From Lagopus muta (taxonomy: Eukaryota; Chordata; Aves; Galliformes; Phasianidae), in assembly GCF_023343835.1 (NCBI RefSeq), contig NC_064437.1, positions 50,108,972 to 50,172,971 on the forward strand: 64,000 nucleotides of DNA. The letters are read 5' to 3'. The notes under the pieces were generated by a model that worked only from the letters and a program-made list of their open reading frames with translations, did no database searches and was not told the DNA's origin. Of the stretch, positions 50,643 through 61,165 are shown piece after piece. The translations under genes were made by a program, and so were the position numbers. Each line of letters begins with the position of its first letter. Position 1 is the first letter of the stretch.

Positions 50643-52949
50643 TATTATGCAGTGCAGTGATTAAATGCTAAAAGTTATTTCACGTGGTCTGCCGTTAAAT
50701 TTAACACCTTTTGCTAAGGTTTCTATTTTAGCCTTTTCAATGCACATATTTCAAATTTGTGAGTTCATATGCATCTTTCACTTTAAGATTTATAATGCTG
50801 GTACTCTGTATAGTGCTGGTATTCTAAAAGCTCTTTTCTAGAGGGAAATCTCTAGCCATAAGGGACTGGGATTTTAATGCATTTGTACAGTCTTCATATA
50901 AGATAATTCTTTTGTTGTTGTTACTAAGGAAATTCTGAAAGCCAAATTTATTTGGCTAATTTATGAAATAAATGATGTACAGGAGAGTGCTCCGTACACA
51001 AAGGAGATATAAAGGAGTATATTTTTTTGAGTGAGTGCTTAAGTTAAAAGAAAGATGCATTCATCTTAACCTTCATTCACCTTATGCATTGATAAGTTAT
51101 GAAGATCTCTACCTCTAAACTGATCTTACCTTCATGTTTCAGGCAGGAATTACAAACTGTAAACTTATGCCAAGAACAGATAATTTCAGTACTACAGCTA
51201 TTCTTTTTATCATCATTTAATTAGAAATGATATTTATTTATCATGCTGTCTTCTACTGAACAAAATAACAATCCACTGCAGTGTTGATTTGGGAAGACCT
51301 GGGGAAAAAAACATTTTACCAGAAGCTAAGTTTAGAATGGTAAATAATTTCAAACAAACAGATAAGAAACATCTCTATAGAGTGTCAAGTTTCCATAACA
51401 AATGTGAAGCCTGCTCACAACTACATTTCCTAAGCTGTCAGAGCTTAAGCCACATATTTTTTTCTAGTAAAACGTTTCTTACTATTGCCTTATGTAGCTG
51501 GACAGCAGTATCCTAAGCCTATTTACTCTCAACTGCATAAGATATATTTATGTTCTTTCTAATGAAAGGATCTTTCTCTTGGAATATGGAATTAGATGCT
51601 TGCTTTTTTTTCCCTTTTCTCCTTCCCTCCCCCAAACATTTATACTTTGAAATTAGGTTTCTGCTCTGCTGGAAATTACCAGTGAATTCCCATAAACTTC
51701 TCTCATTGTTCTTTTTCTTCTTCCTCCTCCCAAAAAGGAAGAATTTTTAAGAAAATCTATGCAATTAATTTCTCCTAAAATAAACGTTTCACAAGGTTTT
51801 GGTTTCAAGAGGTACCAGTGTTTAGTTACACAGTGAAGGTTTTGGAAGGTTACAAATAAGAAACATAACAATGAGAATATAAATGTTTTTTCAGAGCACT
51901 TTTTCTCTCTACTCACCTAGCAAATCAAAATATGAGTGTATCCATAGCTCTGCAGAATGCTGCACTGATGATTTTACTGCAATGCAGTAAATTATGGCCA
52001 GTGCTGCTGCTTTATAGAAGGACCCAGGTATGTTACAGTTTTGGAAGCAAAAGGATTCATCATTTCGTGACCTGTTTTGATGAGTAATAACAGTCACTCT
52101 TGACGTCACTATCACTTACACTACTGACATGGCAAGTTTTATACAAAGAAGAGAATTAACTTATTGTGTCCTATTCTTGACAGCATGCATGAGCAAACTC
52201 CAGCAGCCCAGTATTGTGCCAGTGAAGCTGCGCCCAATGGTGCTGTGAGCTAGGAGTATTAAAACTGGCTGCAATTAAAGCAATAGGCTTTATAAACATT
52301 GATCACGGTGTTAAAAAAGACTGTTTCTTGTTCACGTCTCCATCAGCGTTAGAACTCAGCCATCACCCCAGTGCTAGTGGTCTGGGCATGCGGTACGTGC
52401 CATGGAGAGTTCTGTTTTTCACAATCATGGCCAAAACTCCTTGCACTGCTAAGGAGGGGGACTTGTCTAAGGTGGTCCAAGATGGAGGAGAGCAGAGTTA
52501 ATTGTGTGAAGTTCTAGAGTTCACCTATCTAAGGGCTAGACCCTTATAAGTAATGTAACTACAGCAGCTGCAGAAGCCCTTCTGGGACGGCACTGGCACA
52601 TCCTTCACATTTGTCTGAGCACAGCATGAGAGAGCTGCACAGGAGTTAACTGCACCCTTTCTACAGAAAGCTTTAAGTGTCGCTTACAGTGCAGTGCTTA
52701 AAAAAAAATCATTAACAGTTGATCCACCTTCCTGAGGTATGTATTTTTCTAGCTAATATATGATTGGCCATTAAAAATAACATGATTACGAGGTGAATTT
52801 TATTATGTAGCCAAAATAGTTAAAGCAGATTTCTGTAAAAATCAGATCTGTAGGCTGCACACACTGCATGATGACTGATGCCTAAAAATTCATGAAAGCA
52901 TAAGTATACTGAAAAGAATTAAAATGCATTAGTTTTGCCCTGGCACCTC

Positions 52950-52966
52950 TTTTTTTTTTTTTTTTT
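52950..52966 (-). repeat. T17 homopolymer tract
   Basis: Seventeen T residues inside the inferred HTR7 intron. Confidence 0.8.
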
Positions 52967-53220
52967 AAAGCTATCTGAACTTCAAAAATGCTACTTGAAA
53001 TTAAAATACATTAATTAAAAAAAAAATACATCAGCATCCTTTCTATCTTATTCATTTTGCTAAATGTAGTATGATAGGAACAAAAAAGTCAGCAGGCGTA
53101 AGTGAAGGAACTTTATCTTTTCATCTCTATATGAAATCCACTACCCTTGAAAACTTACTTGCAACTTCAAAATAATGTAAATCACTTCTGCTGTCTAATA
53201 CACAAGAGAGTGTCCAGGAC

Positions 53221-53260
53221 TTAATACATTCCTTAATACATTCCTGACTTAATACATTCC
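53221..53260 (+). repeat. Three-copy short tandem repeat, 12-bp unit
   Basis: TTAATACATTCC occurs at 53,221-53,232, 53,233-53,244 and 53,249-53,260, with TGAC between the second and third copies. Confidence 0.9.
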
Positions 53261-53980
53261 TGAGCTTCAAAAGTATTGCCTAATGCATTGCAAAAATACA
53301 CTTTTTAATGCTTAATTTTTAGTTACTACCTTCCAGAGATTACTACAGGTGAATCAGCTGAACTTACAGTATCATTCCATAAATATCTAACACCTTGAGG
53401 CATTACTGCTGGAAAAGGATGAAGTCAAATTCCCTAAAAAGCCCACTTGATATATCTCAGCCATCCACACAAGAAGGAAGTGTCTTGGACAACCTGTTGC
53501 TAGTATCTAGAGGATACAGTGACAGAAAGACTATGGGAACTTTTCTTGTACTACATCACTGACATCTGGAAGACAGTCCCATGCTCAGATAGGTCAGAGT
53601 AAGAGCAGACCACATAGATCCAATGAAGGGAAATAAGGGGAAAGTAAATTTCTTTCTAAATGAATGAGCACATCCCCAGTTCTGGGCTAATTTCTTTTGA
53701 TTTCTTCAGTCTCTCCTCTTCCCTGTTGGAGGAGCAGAAACAGCCTCCTGTGGTGTGGGTGCTCAGCCCAGGAAGAATGGCCATCACCTGCCATCCCCTC
53801 TTTGTGATTCTGCTCAAATGTAGGTGCAGAGCTCCTCCTTGGAGAGCCGCCATCAGCTATGATGAATAACCACCGTTTGCCACTTTTACCTGCTGAATAC
53901 CAACAGTGAAAGAGGTAAATGAGTAAGTCCTTTTTTCCTGAGAGCAGTGAGTTTGTGGGGTTTTTCAGGATTTTATTTTC

Positions 53981-54041
53981 ATTATTATTATTGTTGTTGT
54001 TGTTACTGCTATTATTATTGCTATTATTATTGCTATTATTG
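53981..54041 (+). repeat. Compound (ATT)n/(GTT)n triplet microsatellite
   Basis: About 61 bp of ATT, GTT and GCT-interrupted triplets. It creates a spurious poly-Leu frame in translation. The triplet array is likely to be length-polymorphic. Confidence 0.9.
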
Positions 54042-56395
54042 TTTTTTCTTTCTGGATTTTTGGTGTCAGTGCATTACAACAATGTATTAGAACAGGTTTT
54101 ATCCACCAGGGATTACACAGACTCTGTTGTCATTTGAACTGCAGATCACACAGTTGTTTCTTATTAGTGTGCTCAATATCCCTAATGCTACAGCAAGTGT
54201 TAGGCTGTAACATAAACAGAGGGCAGAGAGCATATCACAGAAGGAACAGAAAACCAGATCCTGGTTTCCATTTCTGGCACATCGTGGTTTTTTTTGTATT
54301 CCTTCTTCCCATTCATTCTCTTCAAAGCTATTTGCTTGCTCTGATGGCTGACTTATGTTACTGCTGACACAATGATTACCAAACCAAAAACTGAATGGCC
54401 ACTGCGTGCCATTTAGTGTTGCTGTATTATGAAAATAGATAAAATGTTTGATGAAATTTATTTTCTTTCAGACACATACATACAATTCTTTAACTTAAAA
54501 AACAGTGAAAAGAAGTTTGCTTTACCTACACTACTTTGAAGTGAGTTTGCGTAGGCATCTCCTCATTACAAGAAAAACTTTTCAGAGAGATCTTTTTTAT
54601 AATCTGCAAATTAATCTCCATTTGTGACTGAAGTGATTAGCAATTATATAGACATAGAAGATACTAAATATTTCTCAAAGAATAGAAAGCAGTGCCAGGC
54701 ATGGTAGTATTATAGGTTAACCAAGCATAACATTTACTTTCTGTGGCTTCAACCTGGGGTTTTGGTTTCTTTTTTTTCAGCAATTGAAAATCTTTTCTTT
54801 TGTTCCCACCTGAGAAAGCTAAATACATCGGTTATATTTAGGCTGTGAACTGTTTGTAACTACAGGGAAATTTTGAGATGGGTCTATTCCCCCAACCTTC
54901 TGAAATCCTTAGAAGGCAAACTGAGTCTTAATAACTATGTCATCAATAAGAGAAAGAAAATAGAAATAGGATGATCCAGTTTAACTTTGTTATTTGGTTG
55001 TGAAAGGTCAGTGAAAGAGTAGAAGAAAATCTAACAGCTGAGAGCATTAAAACTGTCTTAAAGGCTCCAATGCAACCCAATAAAAGATTGAATGGACCAC
55101 CACATAGAGATCACTTACGCTTTTTCTGAAGCCCACACGAGCATTTCTTTTGTCTCTAGTCTCTATATGCTTTATAGGGAGATGCTATTCAATTTCAATT
55201 AGTGCACAATGGTTTCTAAGAATCTCTCTGGCTGGGTTAGTCACTGTCACCCAATCTACCAGACTGCTCCAGAATCAGCTTAGCACCTGTCACTGTCTGA
55301 CCTTATTTTTATGAAGCAGATTGGATTATTATGGAGCACAACTGGAAAAGCTGTAGTGGAAATTATATAGATGCATATTACAGCTATTTCTATTGAGAAT
55401 CTCTATCACTTCCTATTGGAATTAGAGTTGAGCTTAACACAAAGTTCTCTCTGCTCTTCCTATTTTTTTTAAGTCACAAAACTTTTGTTCTTTTTTAAAG
55501 GCACAAAAACGCTTACTTGCTTTTTGTACTCTTTTCCTCCAGTCCAGCAGCTTTCCAGCTTCAATCCATAGCTCCTTGTATTTGCTTCTTTGCCAACCCA
55601 GAGCTATGCAGCCCTAACAATTCATCTGCAATAATAACTTATTCTGAAGAATGATCCAAATTGACTGCTCTTTCTGTAGTGTCTGTGATTCTTTCATGAT
55701 CTTCCATAATTCTTCCCTTTGATTCAATGTACCATTAAGAGATAGCAAGATTAGAAGCACAGTGTCATTCCTGAAAGCTATCCAGCATTCAGAAATGAAT
55801 CCAGAATACTGATCTATCTGGAATTATTATTTTTGTGCTTATGTTTTGATATACTAGATGGCAACTTAATTATAAGATGCTGAAACAATAATATAATGTA
55901 TTATTTCTGTTACAGCTGCGTCACACCCCACAAAGAGAATTGTCTTTTTACTGTGTACACTCTAAACAGAAGAAGCTTTGTCTCAGAGAACTGCATTTAA
56001 ATAATGATGAGGAAAATATTATTCTCATCACATATTTAAGTAACTGAGATGGAAGCAAAGGGGTAAACACACAAAAACGTAAGTGGTGAGACATGAGCAT
56101 TAAAGTGCATGACTAGCGTTACAATGTGAAAAGTGACCTTGCTAATTTTTGCATGTTACTGGTAGCTGCTTTGCTGCATAATCTCTTCACGATAACTGAC
56201 AGAGTATTGTTCAGGAAGAGGATATATTTCAGAGGCAGGAAAATAAATACTTTTCTACTTCCCAGAAGTGAACAAAGTTACCGATTTCATTGCATGTATG
56301 ACAGCTTACAGAGTATGCATTTAAAACCTAAACATAAGTGTTGTGCAATTTCAGAGTGAGACAAAGGCTAACAAAACTAAACCCTTACTGAAGGG

Positions 56396-56413
56396 AAAAA
56401 AAAAAAAAAAAAA
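56396..56413 (+). repeat. A18 homopolymer tract
   Basis: Eighteen A residues shortly before the hairpin at 56,440-56,463. Confidence 0.8.
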
Positions 56414-56439
56414 GATGATGTTTAATTACTGTTCTCCAT

Positions 56440-56463
56440 CTAGTATCCATCACTGGATACTAG
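56440..56463. repeat. Perfect 10-bp stem, 4-nt loop hairpin
   Basis: CTAGTATCCA at 56,440-56,449 and TGGATACTAG at 56,454-56,463 are exact reverse complements around TCAC. A CCATCACT-like motif recurs on both sides, suggesting a local fold-back duplication. Confidence 0.8.
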
Positions 56464-57710
56464 CTCCATCACTGCATCTTTTCCATGTACATAGCTATAG
56501 CAAGTCTCAGCACAGTCACCACATTCTGCTTCCTAATTGCATTTGCTAGAAATGGATAAGGCTCTAATTTCTCCTTCTTAGTCAATGCTAAATGTTATAA
56601 CTTAAGAAAGATATTAGATGAATGCTTTTGTATCTGTAATGTTAGATGGTTACTTATTCCAATGTTATTGTTATTATTGAAATAGCAATACTTAAATTTT
56701 GACGCTTGAAAGAATTAGAATGAAATATTTATGTTTTGAGCCAAAAAACTATTTTCCATAATTCCTTTTCTTGCTCTCAATTAAACACATTTCCTATAAA
56801 TGAACTCTCTTTATGAAAGGAAGACATTCGTTCCTGCTGTTGGAGTGGGCACAAGCTAAAAACTGTACTGCTGTTGTACACGGTGCATGTTCTGATATGA
56901 TTTTTCTTTTTCTGAAAAATAATTGTTTATTTTTGATGGAACTCCAGAAATGTATGCTTTCCTGGTAGTGGGGGAAGATTCAAATCAATCAAAACTAAAC
57001 ATGTGCTCATTCTAAAGGGATACAATTTGCACAGTAGATTATGTTCTCCTCTCTTATATATTTCCAGTTTCCCTGTATTTCCATGGACTTTCTTCTTTAT
57101 TTACATTAGTTCATTTTCATTCTTTTGTTCTTCTCATTCTATTTTTATTTCACTTTCTTTTTCTGCCTTATTTCCATTTCTCTCTCAGCCCTGTATATTT
57201 TCTTCTTAATTTTTCCCTACTCATCTAGGACTTCTTTTCAACAGATGGGGGGATATGTCTGCCTTCATTCTAACAAATGTGTAACAGCTGTATTTCCAGA
57301 AAGAGATCTGCAGTGTCTTTTTGTTTCTTATCTTAGTTGCAATTTCTAAAACGATATTCTTCTCTTTTCTTAGGCCTCAGCAAATTTCTTACAGATGACC
57401 TTACCCTTTGCCTTTCATTTTCCCTCTGCATGGTCGTCACAGTATTTGTCACCAGCCACTACCTTGTTCTCAGCTACCTTACAAACTGCTAATGATATGC
57501 TGGATGGAAGAAAAGATCTAACCATGATGTTTATATTTCAACACTGCCTAAATGTTAGATGATGCATAAACACACACTTTCTGACCAGTATTATGTAATT
57601 ACTCAAATTAAATACTTTATATTATAGACTAAATACTATTAAGGAACAAACTGTTCTCATCAAATATATTTGTTTATCATAGTATCTGTGTACTTTCCTT
57701 TCTTGTATCT

Positions 57711-57844
57711 TCACCAATGATGTAAATATAGGATATAAGAAGCAGGATGCAGAGAACTGAAATCCATTTCACTTCTTATATCCTATATTTACATCATTGG
57801 TGAATCATAGAATCAATCTATGATCTCTGTTCTCTGCATCCTGC
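57711..57844. repeat. Compound inverted repeat (32-bp and 16-bp perfect arms)
   Basis: Arm A (57,711-57,742, starting TCACCAATGATGTAAATATA) is perfectly complementary to A' (57,772-57,803, ending TACATCATTGGTGA). Arm B (57,742-57,757, GCAGGATGCAGAGAAC) is perfectly complementary to B' (57,829-57,844, GTTCTCTGCATCCTGC). A smaller palindrome (ATCATAG at 57,804-57,810 and CTATGAT at 57,818-57,824) lies between A' and B'. The order A-B-A'-B' is interleaved rather than nested. No transposon ends, coding frame or known repeat explains it. Confidence 0.9.
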
Positions 57845-58699
57845 AGCAGCCTCCTAGAATATAAACTAATTTGAAAACTGAAGAGTATTGGTAAATAATT
57901 ATACAATGAAGTGGTATGGTACACTGTAATGTTACACTTCTCATTTGTAATTGTTTTCAAAGCATCTCAACTCGCTTTCTGGGTTTCTTAATCTCTGGTC
58001 TCCTGCATACATGTGTGATTTGCTTATTGACTGGAATAGGATTAATTATACAGAGAGCTCAAAGGCGCTTCGCACCCCACTACTTGATAAACAACATCTA
58101 GCCCTTCAAAAACTCTAGAAGTGGGCAAGCCACACATGGGTAGCATCCCATTTTTCTTTATACTACTTGAGCATTTATGAACTTGAGGGGAAAAAAAATA
58201 ATAATTTCACACTTTCCTAGAAAAAACTCTATAAATATATCATTGGGCACTCTGTACACTTCTGACCTTTCAACCTCTCTGAGATCTGCAAGTTCCCTTT
58301 TAGTAACATTGTTCTCAATTTTTCTCCAGTGAGAACAAGCAACCAATAGCGAAAGGAGAAGTGGGAAAAGGGATAAAGGGCTTTTCTTAATTTGCTCTTC
58401 CCTCCCAAAACTGGAAAAGTGTATAATCAGGATACATGATCAAGTACAAATTACAACACACATACACAGTATGATTTATGCTGTTTGATAAGTCATTCCT
58501 CACTCGAGAAAAAAAAAAAAAACATCAAGAACCTACAAAATGGTTGTTTTCTACTGTATTCGATTTGTATCAGAAGATGCTATTTTGTTTAAAATTCGTA
58601 TTTCTGTTTACCACAAATTTAGTGCCTTTTTATTGCTCAGAAGTATTTTAGAAGATTAGAAAAAAATGCCCTGCAACTTGCCATTGTCAACTGCAACAT

Positions 58700-60276
58700 C
58701 TAAGCATCTGATGGTACATAGAGTCCTGGGTCTATGTGACGATTTGTTCTTCCTTGTGTATGATGAGGTATCTCATCAGTTATCACAAGATGCTTGGACC
58801 CTTTTTGTGATGATAAAGAATATATTTTAGCCCTCAGATACCACCGGAGGAGACCAGAAGTAGGGAAAAGCCTTCTCCAGGAAAAGAATTTAAAGGAAAA
58901 CACACTCGCTTGTTCTGGTTCGTAACTGATGTGCCATGGCTGAAGGTAGCAGCTCTGGCACTGAGTTTGAGGAGCAGTAGCAAAGACTTTGAGCATGAAT
59001 GCATATGATTCAAAAGCCACTGAGGAGGGATGAAGCTTGATTGGAAGTGTCACTGCATGGTTACATGGAACTCAAGTGGCAGAAAAGGTAGGGATGTGCT
59101 GGGCTTTACTTATGTTTGTTCTTCTCTTCCCAGACTAGAGAACCAGAAATAGCAAGTGGAAGGATGGAATGAAAGACTGGAACACTGGATGCTGGTAAGA
59201 TACTGGCAGAGAAAGGATCCATTCTTTCTTTGCTGTAATAAAGAAATTAGGGAAGAATGCTTTAGCACTCAAAGTCATCCTTATGATGGCCCTTAGTTCC
59301 TCAGGAGTAAATCTCACATTCTGATCCTTATTACCAAGCATTTCTATCTCCTGCACAATACACTTAATTGTTCTTGCCATTACATAGTCTGTCAGAAGAT
59401 GGGCATTAGCCACTATCTTTTACTTAACGCCTGAATAATTAGAGGATCCAAAGCTTTAGATGATCTATTTACTCATTGGTCTCAGCCACTTATATGACTG
59501 AAGGTAAGGTTCAAGCTCCTGAACTGAAAAATATGAGTTGGATGTCAGCAGGCTAACAGAAGTTGTCCAGTTGACAGGCACAAACAGTGCAGTAGAGACT
59601 GGGAATAGTTGCTAGTAGGAAAAGTTTTATTTGCTGCTTTGCCCTTGTAAAAAGAGAGGCATAGTAAATTGAAGTATCAATTGAGATGCAGTGGCTACTT
59701 TGCTATACAGACACAGTTCCTCTTAGCAAAAGAGGAATTAAGAGAGGAACTAAAAGAATAAGTTTTGCAGATTAGAACTGGAAAATGTACCAAATCCGTA
59801 CCTTCCTCTTTAAGGTTACCATCATTTGGCTCCTCCTAACCCTCATGCCCAAGGCCATCATCAAAGCCAATGAAGATTTCAGGTTCTTGACAGAGTTAAT
59901 TCTAAATCAACCATATTTTCCCCCTTCTTTACTGACTTCAGAAAAAGTTTTATTTCTCAAACTCACAATGTATTAAAGGAACACACATCTCTTTCCCTCC
60001 CATAACCTGACTGGCATTGTTCTGTGGCAAAGATGAGTGCTCATGACTCCTGGCCAACCTGCTGACTTCAGCCAGGATGTAGGAGATGTGCCAGGAGACA
60101 ACCACCAGACATGCCTCAGGCCTGGGGCTCTCCTGCTCTGTGCAAGCATTTACATAGGCTGTAATGAAAATATCAGTGTTTTCACTCTCAGTTCTACAGT
60201 CTAACACACAAAGACCAACACAAGCATACCTTAAGTGAGCAGTGAAACATGCTGATGCACACAGTGTCTGTGACAC
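58700..60276 (-). other. Patch of protein-like minus-strand frames, unidentified
   Basis: Three minus-strand open stretches follow one another: 59,950-60,276 (108 codons, including ILAEVSRLARSHEHSS), 59,135-59,413 (92 codons, including RFTPEELRAIIRMTLS) and 58,700-59,053 (117 codons, including LVITDEIPHHTQGRTN). They have more ordinary amino acid composition than chance frames elsewhere in the window. The middle one loosely recalls the TP-x-[DE]-x-[KR]-x-[IL] stretch of retroviral Gag capsid proteins, so a very old retroviral relic is possible. The frames are broken, no LTRs were recognised around them, and I could not place the parts in a family. Stated as an observation only. Confidence 0.2.
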
Positions 60277-61121
60277 ATTTTGGCCAATGTTTCACTATAC
60301 GTCTTCTCCCACAGACATGCGGGAACATGCATGTACAAGCACACATACAAAGATGACTCCTTTGTGTATGGTAGCTAGGTGGGTCCCAAGATGTACAAGA
60401 AAAGTGAAAAGCCCAGCAAAGTGTAGGAGGGCCTCAGAGAAGGTACTGAAGGGCCTGTGGCCAGCATGTAGGACGGTGCCTAGGTGGGATGCAGCTGATG
60501 CTGCCTGGAAAGTCCCTCAGAATTATTGGTGTAGGTGGGATGCCAGGTCATTAACTCGTTCTCAGGAAGAAGGGTTTTTTTGTTTTGCTTGAGGTAAGCT
60601 AGCAGGTATCTTCAGTGAAAATGTGTGGGGTCTTGGTTTCAGAGCTATGAAAGCTGTGTTTTTTAAAAAGAAAACCCTTGTTAGATTCGAATAATGTAAA
60701 AATGGCTAAGGTGATTTTCTCCAGCTTCACTGCATGAGTCACACTTGGGTTGACACTAAACGTCAGCTTAAAAGGAATTATTTTGAAAGTTATAATGGTG
60801 TTTCAAAATGAAAGCCTCCTACAACTCCAACTAGAAAATCATGACTGATCTCTTCAGTGCAATTAAATGAAGCATTTCAGAAATTTCCATAGTATAAGTA
60901 AGCGATGAATGAAATGAAAAGTCACAGTCCATTGAATTGATAATACCACTGTATTAAAACAAAGTATCTTCAGGGAATAGCTTTATTTAAATGTGCTGAT
61001 ATTTATGTCCCCTCTTTTCCTTCCTTGAATACAAACAATTTAAACATAATTTCCCAGACAAAGCACTTAAGGAAGAACCCCTTCTAGCATATTTCTTCCC
61101 TTTTCCTCCTCTTTCTTTCTC

Positions 61122-61165
61122 TTCCTGTCTCTATAGAGACAAATTCCTGTCTCTTTAGAGACAGA
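61122..61165 (+). repeat. Tandem 22-bp duplication of a 16-bp palindrome
   Basis: TGTCTCTATAGAGACA at 61,126-61,141 is a perfect palindrome. It recurs as TGTCTCTTTAGAGACA at 61,148-61,163 with one mismatch, in two 22-bp units starting TTCCTG. A pyrimidine-rich tract (about 61,089-61,125) precedes it. Confidence 0.85.

Noticed and set aside
53919..54137. Plus-strand frame with a run of leucines
   Set aside because: The leucines come from the ATT/GTT triplet microsatellite at 53,981-54,041.
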